Position numbers and translations under genes: made by a program | Shown here: positions 33,427-45,828 of the stretch, one piece after another | Position numbering within the stretch: the first letter of the stretch is position 1 | How the letters are laid out: the number at the start of each line of letters is the position of its first letter | The notes under the pieces: model-generated | The model's database searches: none | Told to the model about the DNA's origin: nothing | The model's input: the letters and a program-made list of their open reading frames with translations, nothing else | Assembly: GCA_002110485.1 (NCBI GenBank) | Contig: MOWL01000030.1 | Location: 1-64,000 of the forward strand | From: Emergomyces orientalis | Lineage: Eukaryota; Ascomycota; Eurotiomycetes; Onygenales; Ajellomycetaceae | Direction of reading: 5' to 3' | DNA length: 64,000 bases

Positions 33427-34780
33427 GTTGAATGGGGGAGTGTTGAACGACAGTAGCAGCAGGAGTAGTAGTCGTAGCAGCCAAATACAGAGGTAAAGAA
33501 GGGAAGAGATAAACAGATACCAGGCAGAATGGGTTGAAAAAAACCAGCCTGAAGAAAGATGAAGGGATAGATGACGGGGGAAAATAGGAGAGATAGAGGG
33601 TGGAGATGATGAGGTTGATGATGAAGGAAGAAGAAGAAGGGAAAAGTGAAAAAAAAAAAAAAAAGATGGAGATTATTAGGATGGAAGATGGAGGACAAGG
33701 GGAAAAAAAAAACAAGAACAGGCCGCGTAATACACAATAATACGAATAATACGAATAAAAACATGGTCCACACAGCTGGCCCTGGCAAGCAGTAGTATCC
33801 ATACCCAAGGTACTAACACTCACACATTATATTACAGATAGTTCTAACTATTAATGATGATAAATATCTTGCGGATTTCCAAACATAGACCTACATATCA
33901 TATACTTTAGAAGTAAGATTCTCGAAGTGCCCACAAACTCCTGTATTTTACACTGTTTTGAGGTTGGTTTTTCCAAGGCTGAAAGTGTGGGAGCGGTGGG
34001 CTTCCCAGTACGGACTAGCGCCCCGCACACGGGCATATCAAATCATAGCCCCCCCCCCCAGTATGTAACTCCGTACTCTGTATCCGTAGATTGCTGCCAA
34101 TACAACCCACTCAGACGTCGAACAGAAATTCCACCCAGTCAGTCACCTGACTTCAAAGACGACAAAAGAAAGACGACGAAAAAAAAAAGGAACTGGATTC
34201 CGAACCTGACACCAGCGCAGAACTGGGATGCCGGGAGCGCCTTGGATATATTGTTTATTGCCGCTACACTCACTAGTTAAATCCACTACCATCTATCTAC
34301 AAGGCAATCCCATCACAGCTATCCCGTCGCAATTGATATCACTGTCCTCGTTGTGTTCATCTCCATACCTGATCAGTTGACATCAGTTGACATAACTACC
34401 CAGCGGTCCTAACCTCGCTCCTTTTGCAGATAGAAAAGAAATAAAGGGAAAATAAACCCAGTGAAGGGGAAAAGAAAAAGCCGACTTCTCGCCCTTCCAT
34501 TCGGCTTATTTTTATCGTATTTAATACCGAACCTGCTTCACGGGCGTACGCTTTTCCATGGACTGTGCAGTGTTAAGACTCTTGTTGCCAGAGTACTGCA
34601 TTTCAAACCACTAGCACATATCTGCGGAACTTTGTTGTTTTACGTTCCCGCCTGATGAAAGAGCTTTCCCAAGGTATTCAGGCGCAGCGAGTTACTCGTC
34701 CACCGTGCTTTGGCTTGATTGCGAGATCAGGGACTCACCCTTAAGCGGGAGTTTGGATTCTTTGAATCGGGTTCCTCACC
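33427..34780. promoter_or_regulatory. Divergent upstream region of splicing-factor and carrier genes
   Basis: The first 400 bases are purine-rich on the plus strand and pyrimidine-rich in the direction of the splicing-factor gene, as expected of a 5' leader. A segment at 33986-34026 is an inverted near-copy of 23021-23062. Open frames here are low-complexity and are not taken as genes. Confidence 0.5.
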
Positions 34781-36195
34781 ATGAGCCTTGGTCCTAGAGA
34801 TAGAGCTCGAAATGAAGCTTCGGAAAGAGAGATGACACCATTATCATCGGGCGAATCCGAACCGCACATGAAGGTATGAAACTTATATCACTTCTTTTGA
34901 GACTTCATGTCTCTCGAAACCTATCGGATTTTCGGGGTATCTATATGCTAATGAATACAACTAGGACCCTCTTCCTCAGCCGCCCACTTCCCTCCTTAGA
35001 CAAACCAAGGACAGGCTATCGGAACCTGTGACGGCTGCTTTCATCGCAGGTGGGATTGCCGGTGCGGTATCGCGGACAATAGTATCCCCCCTCGAGCGTC
35101 TGAAGATTCTGCTTCAAATCCAGAGCGTTGGCCGAACAGAATACAAATTGTCAATATGGAAAGCATTGGTCAAAATAGGTAAAGAAGAAGGGTGGAAAGG
35201 CTATATGCGTGGCAATGGGACAAATTGCATACGAATAGTGCCTTATTCCGCCGTACAGTTTGGAAGCTATAGTTTTTATAAAAAAGTAAGCTTACATTTT
35301 TTCCCTTGATCCCCAATATTTTTTAAATAAACCCAATGCCATGTTGGCGGTTATAACTCTACGCTATCATATACCCCAAACGGAATTATTGAATTTACTT
35401 TTTTCATTTGCTAACAACAAGGATCTCAGCTCTTTGAGCCAACCCCTGGCGGCGAACTTAGCCCTTTCCGGCGTCTGATATGTGGAGGTATTGCGGGTAT
35501 CACGTCTGTCACATTCACCTATCCATTAGACATCGTAAGAACACGACTCTCGATCCAGTCTGCGTCGTTTAGCGAACTGCGTAAAGGACCAGAGCAACGG
35601 TTACCAGGAATATTCCAGACAATGCGGTTGATGTACAAAACCGAAGGCGGCTTTCTTGCTCTTTACCGCGGAATAGTCCCCACCATTGCCGGCGTTGCTC
35701 CTTATGTAAGTGTTTGAATCTCTAAAAACATCCTATTATTCCCATGGATCAACGTTAATCTCTTTTTAAAGGTCGGACTAAATTTCATGACTTACGAGTC
35801 CGTACGAAAATACCTGACCCCTGAAGGAGATCTTAACCCTAGCCCTTACCGCAAACTGCTGGCTGGTGCTATATCAGGGGCTGTTGCGCAAACTTGCACA
35901 TATCCATTGTAAGACGAATTTTCTTTTTACTTTCCTGCCTCGTGTCTAATTAAATCGCTATAGTGACGTCCTCCGAAGAAGATTCCAAGTCAATACCATG
36001 TCAGGCTTGGGATACCGATACGCCTCTGTATGGGATGCGGTGAAACTTATCGTAAAGCAAGAAGGAGTTCGAGGCCTATATAAAGGAATTGTCCCGAACT
36101 TGCTTAAAGTGGCTCCAAGCATGGCGAGTAGTTGGCTCAGCTATGAACTGACCCGCGATTTTTTGGTCGGGCTTGGTGATGATGATAGTGATTAA
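34781..36195 (+). CDS. Mitochondrial carrier family protein (YPR011C-like)
   Basis: Five exons (34781-34873, 34965-35285, 35430-35705, 35772-35908, 35964-36195) give 352 residues. Three tandem carrier repeats are visible, each with its signature: S-P-L-E-R-L-K, Y-P-L-D-I-V-R and Y-P-F-D-V-L-R, and each with a G-x-R/K-G-x-Y/L-R/K-G segment. It should lie in the mitochondrial inner membrane with six helices. The overall pattern resembles yeast YPR011C, reported to carry adenosine phosphosulfate compounds, but the substrate cannot be fixed by eye. The third acceptor was placed at CAG before L-F-E-P because the alternative AAG upstream breaks the frame. Confidence 0.9.
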
Positions 36196-36972
36196 AACGA
36201 TCCAAGACGCAAATTGGACAACCTAGTCCCGGCATGCGTTCCCATGCTGGGTTAAAAATTCAACCGATTATCATACACATTTCGCCCCGCCATGGACCGA
36301 CTTGTCTGTCAAGGATTTACTTGGCTATGTTATATCGTGCCGTACATATTAGACTTGTGTTCCCATTGGTGGCTCTCTGCGTTCCATTTTGTCTTCCTCT
36401 TCTCTTTTCTCTTTTCTCTTTTCTTCTCTTTTCTTTTCCCCCGCTTTCTCACTTTTCATTTCTCGATTTTCCGCATGCTTCCCGCATCGACGAGCTGAAG
36501 AACTGTTGTTAGAGGTCGACATCGTTTTAGAGAGGTCTTCCAATGTTCCATAGACCAATTATTCGGCTAATCAAGACCACAGCTAGAGTTGTAAATACAT
36601 TAGTATATAGGTACCTAAATATATACCAAGAATATAAAATTACCAGGCTCTCATCGGCAAAATTCTACATCTCCTCTCAGTATTCCAGTTCGAGATGTAG
36701 GAAATACCACTCAAAGTTTGAGCCTTGTACGTAGGTAATTGGGTGGGAACCTTGGAACCGTGCCATTTTCCATTTACGGACTAGCGTATAATGGCAGGTC
36801 TTGGCAAGCGCGGCTCTTGGAATTTTGTCCCAACCGGGCTAGCGTAGGGTTACGCCCGCACACTCCCTCCGCCGCTTCAAAATATTGTCAACCAGAACAT
36901 CTTGCTGTCGTCGAATCTTGCGTCGGTGCAAAAGTCAGCTTTCGACAACGGTATCCATTTCCAGCAGCAGCC
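36196..36972. other. Intergenic region upstream of the eL18 gene
   Basis: It contains the 3' flank of the carrier gene with a long pyrimidine tract at about 36390-36460, and the upstream region of the ribosomal protein gene. No supported gene. Confidence 0.6.
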
Positions 36973-37870
36973 ATGGGTAAGTAGCTCTACAATTTTATCC
37001 TGACTTTGATTTGAAGATTTCGCCTTTTGGTCATATATGAGTTTACGTCTGTTGGGGTGGAATACTGACACAAATTGCTCTCTCTCTCTCTCTTTCCTCG
37101 CAGGTATCGATTTGGACCGTCACCATGTCCGGAACTCCCACCGTAAAGCGCCCAAGAGCGAGAATGTCTACCTCCTGCTTCTCGTGAAGCTGTACCGCTT
37201 CCTTGCCCGTAAGCTAAATTCCCGCGAAATCCTTTGAATTTGAAGAAGAATTAGGGGGCAAAAGAAGGAAATCGACAAATTATTGAAAAAAAAATCTTTC
37301 TAAAAAAAATCTAAAATAACGCAGGCCGTACCGACTCCAACTTCAACAAAGTTGTCCTCCGCCGTCTCTTTATGTCCCGCATCAACCGCCCTCCCGTCTC
37401 ACTGTCTCGAATCGTGGCCGCCGTAGGTACCAAAGAGACCGCTGAAGCGAACAAGGGAAAGACCATTGTTGTTGTTGGAACCATCACCGATGACAACCGC
37501 CTCCTTAACATCCCCAAGATGTCGGTCGCTGCTCTTCGGTTCACTGCGACCGCCAGAGCCAGAATCGAGAAGGCTGGCGGCGAGACTTTGACTCTGGATC
37601 AGCTCGCCCTCAGAGCCCCAACTGGTGCCAATACGCTACTGCTGCGGGGCCCCAAGAATTCTAGAGAGGCTGTGAAACATTTCGGATTCGGCCCACACAG
37701 TGGAAAGGTTAGAGAGTTTTTTTCTAATGAAATATGTATATGCATTAGGTATGGACGTCCGTTTTGGCTAACTCGCTTTTGTGTGTGTGCAGAAACCATA
37801 CGTCGAAAGCAAAGGTCGGAAATTCGAACGGGCTCGTGGTCGGAGACGGTCGCGTGGCTTCAAGGTTTAG
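36973..37870 (+). CDS. RPL18: 60S ribosomal protein L18 (eL18)
   Basis: Four exons (36973-36976, 37104-37208, 37325-37707, 37793-37870) give 189 residues. The first exon is only ATGG, a common fungal ribosomal-protein layout, and joins to give M-G-I-D-L. Recognisable family stretches include K-S-E-N-V-Y, F-N-K-V-V-L-R-R-L-F, R-P-P-V-S-L-S-R and the basic C-terminus R-R-R-S-R-G-F-K-V. It is a structural protein of the large cytosolic ribosomal subunit. A longer apparent frame through 38118 comes from reading past the last donor and is rejected. Confidence 0.96.
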
Positions 37871-38349
37871 GGTGTTTTTCTCTGGGTTCTTGTTTGGGTT
37901 CAGCAAAATATGTGAGACGGGCTTGCGAAATTGGCCATTATAAGTTTCTAGTCAGATTGAACGAGCCCATTATGAGTGACGTTTCACAACTTTACCTCCC
38001 TGGAGTTCCTGAACCTTTTCCTTTTCCTTCAATTTTCCTTGTCGTTTATTACGTCCAATTTCAGCCGGTTTTATCCTCTCTCTTCTTCATTCAAAAGAAA
38101 AGGACAAAAAGGAAGTAACAGAACGGTGTTTACGAGTGGGGCATTATGAAAGCCTCTCCAATCCAACCAACAGGAGGCATCTGTAATCTATGGGCGAAAT
38201 ATTTGCAAAGACCCGCGAGGAAACGAAAGAAAGAACATGTTCCCATTAATTGATATGCGTCATCATGCTTTTTGTCCAGGGGGCGCGGGTGTATCCGGAT
38301 CATATGCCGTCCGTGACAAACACTTGAAGTAACTGCTGTCCCCATGAAA
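37871..38349. other. Convergent intergenic region
   Basis: Three-prime flanks of the eL18 and proline-synthesis genes. Nothing else seen. Confidence 0.6.
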
Positions 38350-39901
38350 CTATATGCTTAATCTACGATGTTTCCAGCTTTTCCCACCCTCGCCTTCAAA
38401 GTAATCGCCAGCAGCCTGACCCTTGCCTCGAATTAAATATTTGTAAATAGTCAAACCCTCCAAGCCCACCGGTCCCCTCGAATGAATTTTATTCGTACTA
38501 ATCCCAACCTCTGTCCCAAACCCATACCTCATTCCGTCAGCTAATCGAGTACTCGCGTTCCAATAAACGCCAGCACTGTCGACGCCAGCCAGGAAACGTT
38601 CTGCAGTAGTCTTCGAGGCGGTTAAAATAACATCTGTGTGTTTCGATGAATGCATATTTATATGGGCAATAGCGGCGTCAACCGAAGTCCCCGTGGGCGT
38701 CGATGAAACTGTTTTGACTGCGAGAGTAAGGTCTAAGAACTCAGTGTTGTAATCAGCCTCGGTGGCATCCTGCAATAGTGCAGATTGTGCCGCTGTGAGC
38801 TTTTCCATGAGCGCCTGTTTCGACAGATTATCACAACGAAGGGTGACGCCTTTTGAGAGTAGGGCCTTCGCAATAGCCGGTAGCAGAGTAGGCAGGGCAT
38901 CTCGGTCCACTAGAAGTGTCTCCACGGCGTTGCATGCTGCCGGATATCCGGTTTTGGCATCAATTATAATTTTCGTTGCCATTGACAAGTCGGCGTCCGA
39001 GTGAATATATATGGAACAGATACCATCAGCATGGCCGAGAACGGGGATTTTGGTGTTGTTTTTTATGTGGCGAACGAGTGCGTTGGATCCGCGGGGAATG
39101 ACGAGATCGATATATTGATCCTGTGCGAGCAGAGGGAGGATAGAATCTCTCGTTTCAACGAGCTGGATAGAAGTGTTTGGAACTTGAGACTGGGATATAG
39201 CCTCGGCAATGGCTTTGGATATGGTCACGAAGGATTCCGTCGATTCCTTGCCTCCTGAACGTCGAATTTGGTGTTAAAATAATATCTCTCTCCAACGGAT
39301 TTAAAGGGGTTTAATGGCATGGCAGTACCTTTCAGGATTGCCGCATTTCCGGACTTAATTGATAGAGCAGCGATATTGACAATAACTTCTGGGCGCGCCT
39401 CAAATATTATAAGCAATACTCCTATGGGGCATGTCACTCTCTCGAGAACGAGGTCATCATCTAGGAGTGTCCGGAGAGTAACCTTCCCAACTATCAATGT
39501 GTTAGCGCCGTTTTAGAGGACAGCGGATCAATAGAATGCGAGCATAAGGCTAAGAAGAAAGAAATATGCACAATGAAAACAAGGGGTAGCTGCGGCATAC
39601 TGGGATCTTCTAGTTCTCGCACATCCAAAATGCCTTTCAACATATCTTCATACTTCCCAGGCTTTGATAAATCCAATCTCTTAATGAGGCTCATGCTCAG
39701 TTCCCCATTCTCCGCCGCTCTAGTAGCAGCTTGGATATCTCTCGCATTTGCTTCGAGGATGGCATCTTTTTGCTTTGACAGGGATGCGTACATCAGGTCC
39801 AGAGCTTCATTTCGAGCAGAACCGGAAAGGGTGGCAAGGTGTCGAGAGGATTCGGAGGCAATTCTTGCCGCCTCCACGGCGGAAGCCTCTGTGAGTGACA
39901 T
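38350..39901 (-). CDS. pro1: Gamma-glutamyl phosphate reductase
   Basis: Three exons (39901-39601, 39490-39329, 39254-38350) give 455 residues, the usual length. The enzyme reduces gamma-glutamyl phosphate to glutamate semialdehyde with NADPH, the second step of proline synthesis in the cytosol. The aldehyde-dehydrogenase-like fold is seen in the V-I-F-E-A-R-P-E region, the loop I-P-R-G-S-N-A-L, G-H-A-D-G-I-C, the catalytic Cys in Y-P-A-A-C-N-A-V-E-T-L and the C-terminal G-P-V-G-L-E-G-L. Exon joints restore P-S-I-G-K-V-T and L-K-G-G-K-E-S. The symbol follows fission yeast usage (budding yeast PRO2). Confidence 0.93.
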
Positions 39902-41379
39902 TACTGTATATCAATTGAATATATGAATGCTATGGTGTTGGTGGTTAAAAAAAAAAATGCAATTGATGGCGGGGTAAATAATGTGTAAATATTTATTTAC
40001 CACATGTTATTCACAGGGACTTAAAAACGACGTTTGCTCGTTCCACCTCCGAAGTAGCGTGAATGATTCGCCACTATTTATTTATCCTTATGCTCCGACC
40101 TCGGGATCTTATTATATAGAAAACCTTCCCAAAAATTTAAACCCTTTAAACTACCGTTAATTAATTCTTGATTTTTTTAGATTTTTCAAAATTATTCAAT
40201 AAACAGTCTGTCACAGCCGGGGGCCAGGTGGAAGATAACCGACGAGAACAAGAGGAATCAGAGAAGAAGTCAAACGTGGATCAGAGCTCTTGCGGATAAT
40301 TGGAACAAAAAGCCAGTTTTCAGTGCTCGGTGTGTACATTACAATGGGCGTGAGCTTCACTGTTTGTCTTCACTTCAAAAAATAATGTGGATGATGGTGC
40401 CTTTTGGATAGAAGGGTGGTGGAGGCACGAATTTGGAGAGAAAACGTTTTACACTCTAACACGCTTGTCAAGCAACACAAGTCAATAGAATAAATGTGGC
40501 ATCTAGTGCCCATGGTGCCCAACCTCATGGAAACTCCCTGGGGGGTATATCTTGCTTGGACACCAGTCGCTACTTTGCCAGTCCAGACGACATCTGCTGG
40601 CTACTGTCGCTGGAAAGGATACTGCTAGGTATATTCCCCCAACTACCTAGGTATATAGGTCCTGCTGTTTATGGCGTGGCAATATATATATATGGTCGAG
40701 GTAGTGGGTAATGGCCTATTAATTCTCATTATGCCTGAAGCGTAAATAAATTAACGGATTGGCTTCTGTTTGGCTTCTCCCAATAGTGGCATGCTCTGCA
40801 GTGCATTTGCGAATACCGTAAACCAGACGGGGCGTCATCACTACCTTCTCAACGGAACTTATCCAGAGCGCAATTGTTCCGGTGGTCACCCTGACAGTTG
40901 CAAATGTCATCCTAACATTTATCTGCTTCATCCTTGCAAACTGGGAGGGGGAGTCAATTTTCCTCAGTGACACTGTACCCACGGGGCGGTGATCTTCACA
41001 CTGGAATCAAATCCTTAAAACACCATGTTTTACATAGGCTTTTTTTTTTTTTTTTTTCCGGGGGGCAGAGCAAGGTTGAGGGCGCAATGGGAACACACTA
41101 ATGGCTGGGCAGAACGGGTTATGGGCCTGGAGTTTGAGGAAGAGGGGAAGAAGGGTTGGGCAAATCTTGGTTCATAGCAGTGTCACATTGGCAGTATTCT
41201 GCCACGGAAGGAGTCTAGCGCTTTTAATTGCAATATCTAAAGAAAAAGAAGAAGAACCAGCATAATAATGGTATCTTGGTCAAGAATATGTAGGGGATTG
41301 TCTTGCTGTCATGAAAACGGCAAAGGCAAATGTTCCATCGAGAAAAAAACAATTGTTCGGGGGGTTCCACCAAATTTGA
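39902..41379. other. Intergenic region of about 1.5 kb
   Basis: It begins with the upstream region of the proline gene. AT-rich patches and a T homopolymer at about 41039-41057 are visible. No supported gene. It separates core genes from the catabolic cluster. Confidence 0.6.
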
Positions 41380-43189
41380 TCAAGTCTTCCGAGACAAGCT
41401 CTGCCATATCTTAGTTGGAAACGAATCTAGGTACTTGGAATAATCCCTGGTTGTTGATGTCGAGCCTCCAATTTCCGGTGTCGTTCCTTCAATTTCTTCT
41501 TCGGTCCCAGCACCAGTCAAATCGATCTCCTCTACAGGAATAAACCACGGCTCTTTACGGGCAACAGTGAACTTGTGCCCAATATACAAGACAACGAAGA
41601 GTAGAGTGCCCACATAGGCCGTCATGAAGTCTGATACATTCCACTGGGAGGGGAAGAATGTATAGAAACCATTAAGGAGACCAACAACGGTAAAAAACGC
41701 GATGCAGAAGTATGCACCGGGCTTGCCACAAATTGAAACGTAGGGCAGTGTTTTATGCTCGATGCCCTGGAATTCGAGTGCCTTGCGGAACCGAAGATAG
41801 GAAAACGAGCACAATATCCAAGAGAAGTAGGCGGCCATATTAATCATGTTAACAAACCAGTTGAAAACTACACCTGCACTGGAGCTGACGCTCAAGTACG
41901 CCAATAGCGCAATGACAGCGCAGCTAGTCACAGCGAAATAGGGGACACCCCAGCGGTTTGTCGTGGCGAAGATTTTTGGGGCGTTGCCTGCCACCGCCAG
42001 CGAATAGATCGAGCGAGATGCCAAATACATATAAATGTTGCCAGCAGACCACGCGGAACACAATATGACAGTATTCACGATGTGGTCAAGCACCCTGATG
42101 CCCGCATGCTTGATTCCGACGACAAATGGAGAAGCACCGGCTCCAGCGCCACCAGAGGTGAGCTCTGGGGCGTTGGATGGGCATGTCAAAGTGACAGCAA
42201 GGATAGGGAGAACATAAAACACGACGAGACGAATGACGAATGCTTTAGCAGCCACGGGTATAGTCTTTCGAGGGCTTCTCGTTTCGCCACCGGTGGTAGC
42301 CACCATCTCGACGGCAAAGGAAAGCTGGGAACGTTAGGACCGCTGATCGTCACTTGAGCAACTCTGAGGGAGGGGGAACTTACGGGGAGTACAACGCTGA
42401 CAAGTGTCCCAAGAAAGCTCACGAACAGGCCGGCGTCTCCCTCGACAATCCAAGTGTTCGCTGGGCCCGGGTCATGCCAGTACCTAAAACCGACACGGTC
42501 GCCTGAGGGCCCTCCTCCAGCGGCCAGGACGATCGACAGAAGGATCAGACCTAGCAGGAGGGAAAGTTTGAGCGAGGAAAAGGCAAACTCGGCTTCTCCG
42601 GAAGAAGCAACAGGCATATAATTCAAGGCGACGATTATTACCATTAGGATGGTGATAAAGACTGCGTCATTGACTGGCGGATCCCAATACTGAATAATGA
42701 GGGTGGCCGTGGTCACCTCAAAGGGAACTAGAATTGCGTAGGCATACCAGTAATTCCAACCCAAGGCAAAACCAAAGGATTTCGAGAGGAAAGTCGTCGA
42801 GTAGAAATCCGGAGCGGAGCCATGCAAAGGAATATACGCTGCGATTTCGAGCAACAGTGTGGAAAAGACCCAAACGACAGAACAGATAAGGAAAAACGCA
42901 GCGAGGGTCATCGCAGGGCCTCCTCTGGCCAAGGTACGTCCAGAGCCTACCAAATAAGCCGTACCAATGCAACCTGGGTTATTTTTATTAGTTCACTGGT
43001 TGATTGATCGAAATTACGGGAAAAGAAGAAAAAAAGATGGCTTAACTATTTACCTCCAAGGGAAATCATGTAGAGGTGTCTCGGCTTGAGCCAGGCCGAA
43101 TTTCTTTTTTGAGGCATCTCCGTGCCATATTCAACCATCGAAGCTCGGTCGGCATCATCAGTCTCGCTTGCCAATTGTTTTTCTGTCAT
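41380..43189 (-). CDS. Amino-acid permease, APC superfamily
   Basis: Three exons (43189-43054, 42973-42384, 42324-41380) give 556 residues with about twelve hydrophobic segments. The start has the amino-acid-transporter signature H-L-Y-M-I-S-L-G-G-C-I-G-T. Helix 3 has W-N-Y-W-Y-A-Y-A, and a conserved F-A-V-E-M-V-A-T-T-G-G-E-T follows the second splice. This is a plasma-membrane importer of amino acids or similar compounds. It is transcribed away from the regulator gene, and together with the enzymes beyond it suggests uptake of the cluster's substrate. The substrate class cannot be read from sequence. An ATG at 43466 opens another frame and was not used. Confidence 0.9.
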
Positions 43190-43829
43190 TGTCAATGGCT
43201 GTGGATTCGAATTCATTTGTTGAGGGTTGGTTCATAGCATCGTCTGAATGAAGTTCCGAGACTTGAGCACCTCTATATACCACCAAGGCCTGAGAGTAAC
43301 ATAAGTGTGTGACTTGAAAGGGAATGGGCTGAGCCTGCTTTATCTTCCATATTCCCGGAATTGAACTATTCATGGAGAATCTTCTCACGTACTCCAGGTC
43401 AGGGATTCCCCAGATTTGAGCTTCCCCAGTGGCTGGCAGGAGAGCTTCAGCAATAAGAATCCCCATATCGGGGCAGTGCTAGCGCTCACTGAGAATCAAC
43501 AGATTGTGGAGAGGAATTTGAAACGATTCAGTTTGGCCAACGATAAGTGGCTGGCGTCTCTGGCGGCATTTTGGTTGAAAGCTGAGTGAGCGACAATCCC
43601 CCCTATCCCTCGTATTCTTCCAATGAAAATATCGATTGCCGAGCGGGGCGGGGCGACAAGGTAAAAAGGGGGTAGCCGAACTCTTCATACGCTAACTCGA
43701 TATCAGGCTTGGGCGGGGAACTCGTCTTCAAACCCATGAACGACTACCAGCAAGGTTGGCCACCAGGAAAGCGAGTGATATTGCTGCAAGACTCCATAGA
43801 AATAAGGTAATTAATTTTAATAAAACAAG
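43190..43829. promoter_or_regulatory. Divergent promoter region, permease and regulator
   Basis: About 640 bases between divergent starts. A GCGGGGCGGGG element lies near 43642. Small frames in it are not supported as genes. Confidence 0.45.
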
Positions 43830-45437
43830 ATGTCTGATGAAGGCAATCTTCTTTCTACCATGACGGACTCAGCCCTTCCCACGTCTCCCGGTTCCTCTCC
43901 AGGAGCGAAAGACCGCCTGATACGCCGCCGAGTTACGGTTGACGGCCGTGTCCGCTCGGGATGCCTGACTTGCAAGACCCGCAAAAAGAAGTGCGATGGA
44001 CAGATCTCGGGCGTCAACAACCGCTGTAGGGCTTGCATCCGCCTAGGGCTCGTCTGCGAGCAACCGCCCCTGCGAAAAGTGGCTCCTAGACGTCGGACGC
44101 TGACAACAGGGGCACCCAATACCCCAGATTATGCCAACAACGAGGACAAAGAAATCCAGACCCAGACCCATACTGACGGCAAGATGGGCGGTTCTCAAGA
44201 TGAAACTCCTACTAATAATACTGAAGACGATTGTACAGAACTCGTCCAAACATCATCATTGGGATTTCCAGGTAACAGGAGCTGTGTTGGCCCCCTGTTG
44301 GGCTCTCTGAACAGCATTGAACCACTCCTACTCAAATACTTCCTCAGCGATGTTGCACCACTCTCGTCGATCCTGCAACAAGACGGTGCCAGCTTCTGTT
44401 CCGTGCTGCTGCCGATGGCTATCGTCGACTCCTCGCTCTTGCATGCTCTCTTCACATATGCTTCCGTCCATTTCGACGCCACTGCATCCGTTGCGACGAG
44501 CATCTCTCCCAGAGCACGCCTGGGGTTCGAGAGCCACGTCGCGCGCGGCATCTCAAACGCAATCGCTCGAAATACTGTAAGCGAAAGCACTGTGGCCTGC
44601 GCGCTCGTCGTCAGCACCGCTCACGTCATCGGTGGCGACACGTCTCGCTGGCTCCTACACCTGCAAGGCGCAGGACACCTTGTCAACCATCTGGGTCCTC
44701 CACGGCTGCTCAAAGTCCCTGATGGGGCGTTTCTTCTGCGATATTTCGCCTACCATGACATCATGGCCGCCCTGAGCACTGGACAACGCCCCTCGATTAG
44801 AGGCGTATATTGGGCTCATGATGTCGATGAAGAAGTACACTCAGCAGACACCTTCATGGGCCTTGGGCATCATATCTTTCAACACATAACGAATATTTGC
44901 ACGTTCGTCGCTGACACATCTGATCTCGACGCTTCTTCTTCGAGCTGCGATCGATTAGCGAACGAAACTCTTCGGGCCGAAACTATTGCTCATGCCCTTC
45001 GCTCGCAGGATTTGCGCCTTCAACTTAGATCTACGGACAGTCACAGCGAAGCACTTATTCACCATGCAGAGGCGTTCCGCTTTGCTGCACTCTTTCACCT
45101 CTACCGTTGGTTGCTTAAAATCTGCGGACCAAGTGCCATCTACGAAAGACACATGGCGGAGTGCATACAACGTATATTCAGTCATGTGTCTCTTGTTCCC
45201 TTGAACCTGTATTGCGAAATTGGGTTACTTTTTCCTTTGTTTATGGCGGGAATCGGCGGAGCCAACGATGCAAGCGCCGTTCATTACATCCAAACCCGCC
45301 TCGACTACATCGAAACTTGGACCAAGTTCAAACATGTCACAAGAGCCCGGGAACTGTTGCAACTGCTTTGGGATCAAAAGCGGACAGATTGGGAGGTGAT
45401 GCTCCGGGAATTGGATTGGCATATATCACTGGCCTGA
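43830..45437 (+). CDS. Zn2Cys6 fungal transcription factor
   Basis: A single exon of 535 residues. The binuclear zinc cluster is complete: Cys 45, 48, 55, 66, 69 and 76 (C-x2-C-x6-C-x10-C-x2-C-x6-C), with the basic run K-T-R-K-K-K between the second and third. A Ser/Thr-rich linker and a fungal-specific regulator domain (about 140-520) follow, with long helical segments. Such proteins bind CGG-type sites in the nucleus. Its place between a permease and several catabolic enzymes makes it the likely local regulator, by inference only. Start at 43830 is the first ATG of the frame and leaves 44 residues before the cluster. Confidence 0.93.
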   Translation: MSDEGNLLSTMTDSALPTSPGSSPGAKDRLIRRRVTVDGRVRSGCLTCKTRKKKCDGQISGVNNRCRACIRLGLVCEQPPLRKVAPRRRTLTTGAPNTPDYANNEDKEIQTQTHTDGKMGGSQDETPTNNTEDDCTELVQTSSLGFPGNRSCVGPLLGSLNSIEPLLLKYFLSDVAPLSSILQQDGASFCSVLLPMAIVDSSLLHALFTYASVHFDATASVATSISPRARLGFESHVARGISNAIARNTVSESTVACALVVSTAHVIGGDTSRWLLHLQGAGHLVNHLGPPRLLKVPDGAFLLRYFAYHDIMAALSTGQRPSIRGVYWAHDVDEEVHSADTFMGLGHHIFQHITNICTFVADTSDLDASSSSCDRLANETLRAETIAHALRSQDLRLQLRSTDSHSEALIHHAEAFRFAALFHLYRWLLKICGPSAIYERHMAECIQRIFSHVSLVPLNLYCEIGLLFPLFMAGIGGANDASAVHYIQTRLDYIETWTKFKHVTRARELLQLLWDQKRTDWEVMLRELDWHISLA

Positions 45438-45828
45438 ATCCCATCAATATCAGCGAATATTTTCGAGATAACGAAAGTTCATATTTTTTGGTCAGTTGGG
45501 TGTTGGTATTCGTCCCTGCCCCATGTTGGCGGGTTCGGCGCATCTGGCGGGCAATTTCCATGCCCAGACCGTCCCAGGGAAAAAAAAAACCCCGCGTGTA
45601 GTTGAACACTCGGATCTCCACAAGTAGCATTGTGGAGAAGACGGATGGCTTAGTCCGGTTGATATTCAATAGCGACGCGGAGTGCCCTAGGGGAGGTACC
45701 AAAATATCAACAGTGAGAAAGACTAAAAAGACAGTTCTCCATATTGTTGAAAGAGTGAGGGAAAAGGCGAACACACATCTTATCTTTTTCCCTTCTCTCG
45801 CCCAGACAAACACGTACCTCTCGTCACC
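45438..45828. promoter_or_regulatory. Upstream region of the lyase-amidohydrolase gene
   Basis: An A homopolymer lies at about 45581-45589. There is no other gene in this 390-base gap. Confidence 0.4.

Noticed and set aside
33272..33823. Overlapping minus-strand frames of 142 and 183 codons
   Set aside because: They are rich in Phe, Ser and Pro from a pyrimidine-rich leader upstream of the splicing-factor gene, with no domain.
37372..38118. A 248-codon frame in the eL18 region
   Set aside because: It reads past the donor at 37708. Splicing to 37793 gives the conserved basic C-terminus of eL18, so the tail to 38118 is not coding.
38350..39901. Gamma-glutamyl phosphate reductase as a member of the catabolic cluster
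   Set aside because: It is a housekeeping proline-synthesis gene, separated by 1.5 kb without genes from the permease.
43158..43466. A 102-codon frame with an ATG upstream of the permease
   Set aside because: It is in a different frame from the permease exon. The ATG at 43189 gives the family's normal N-terminus.
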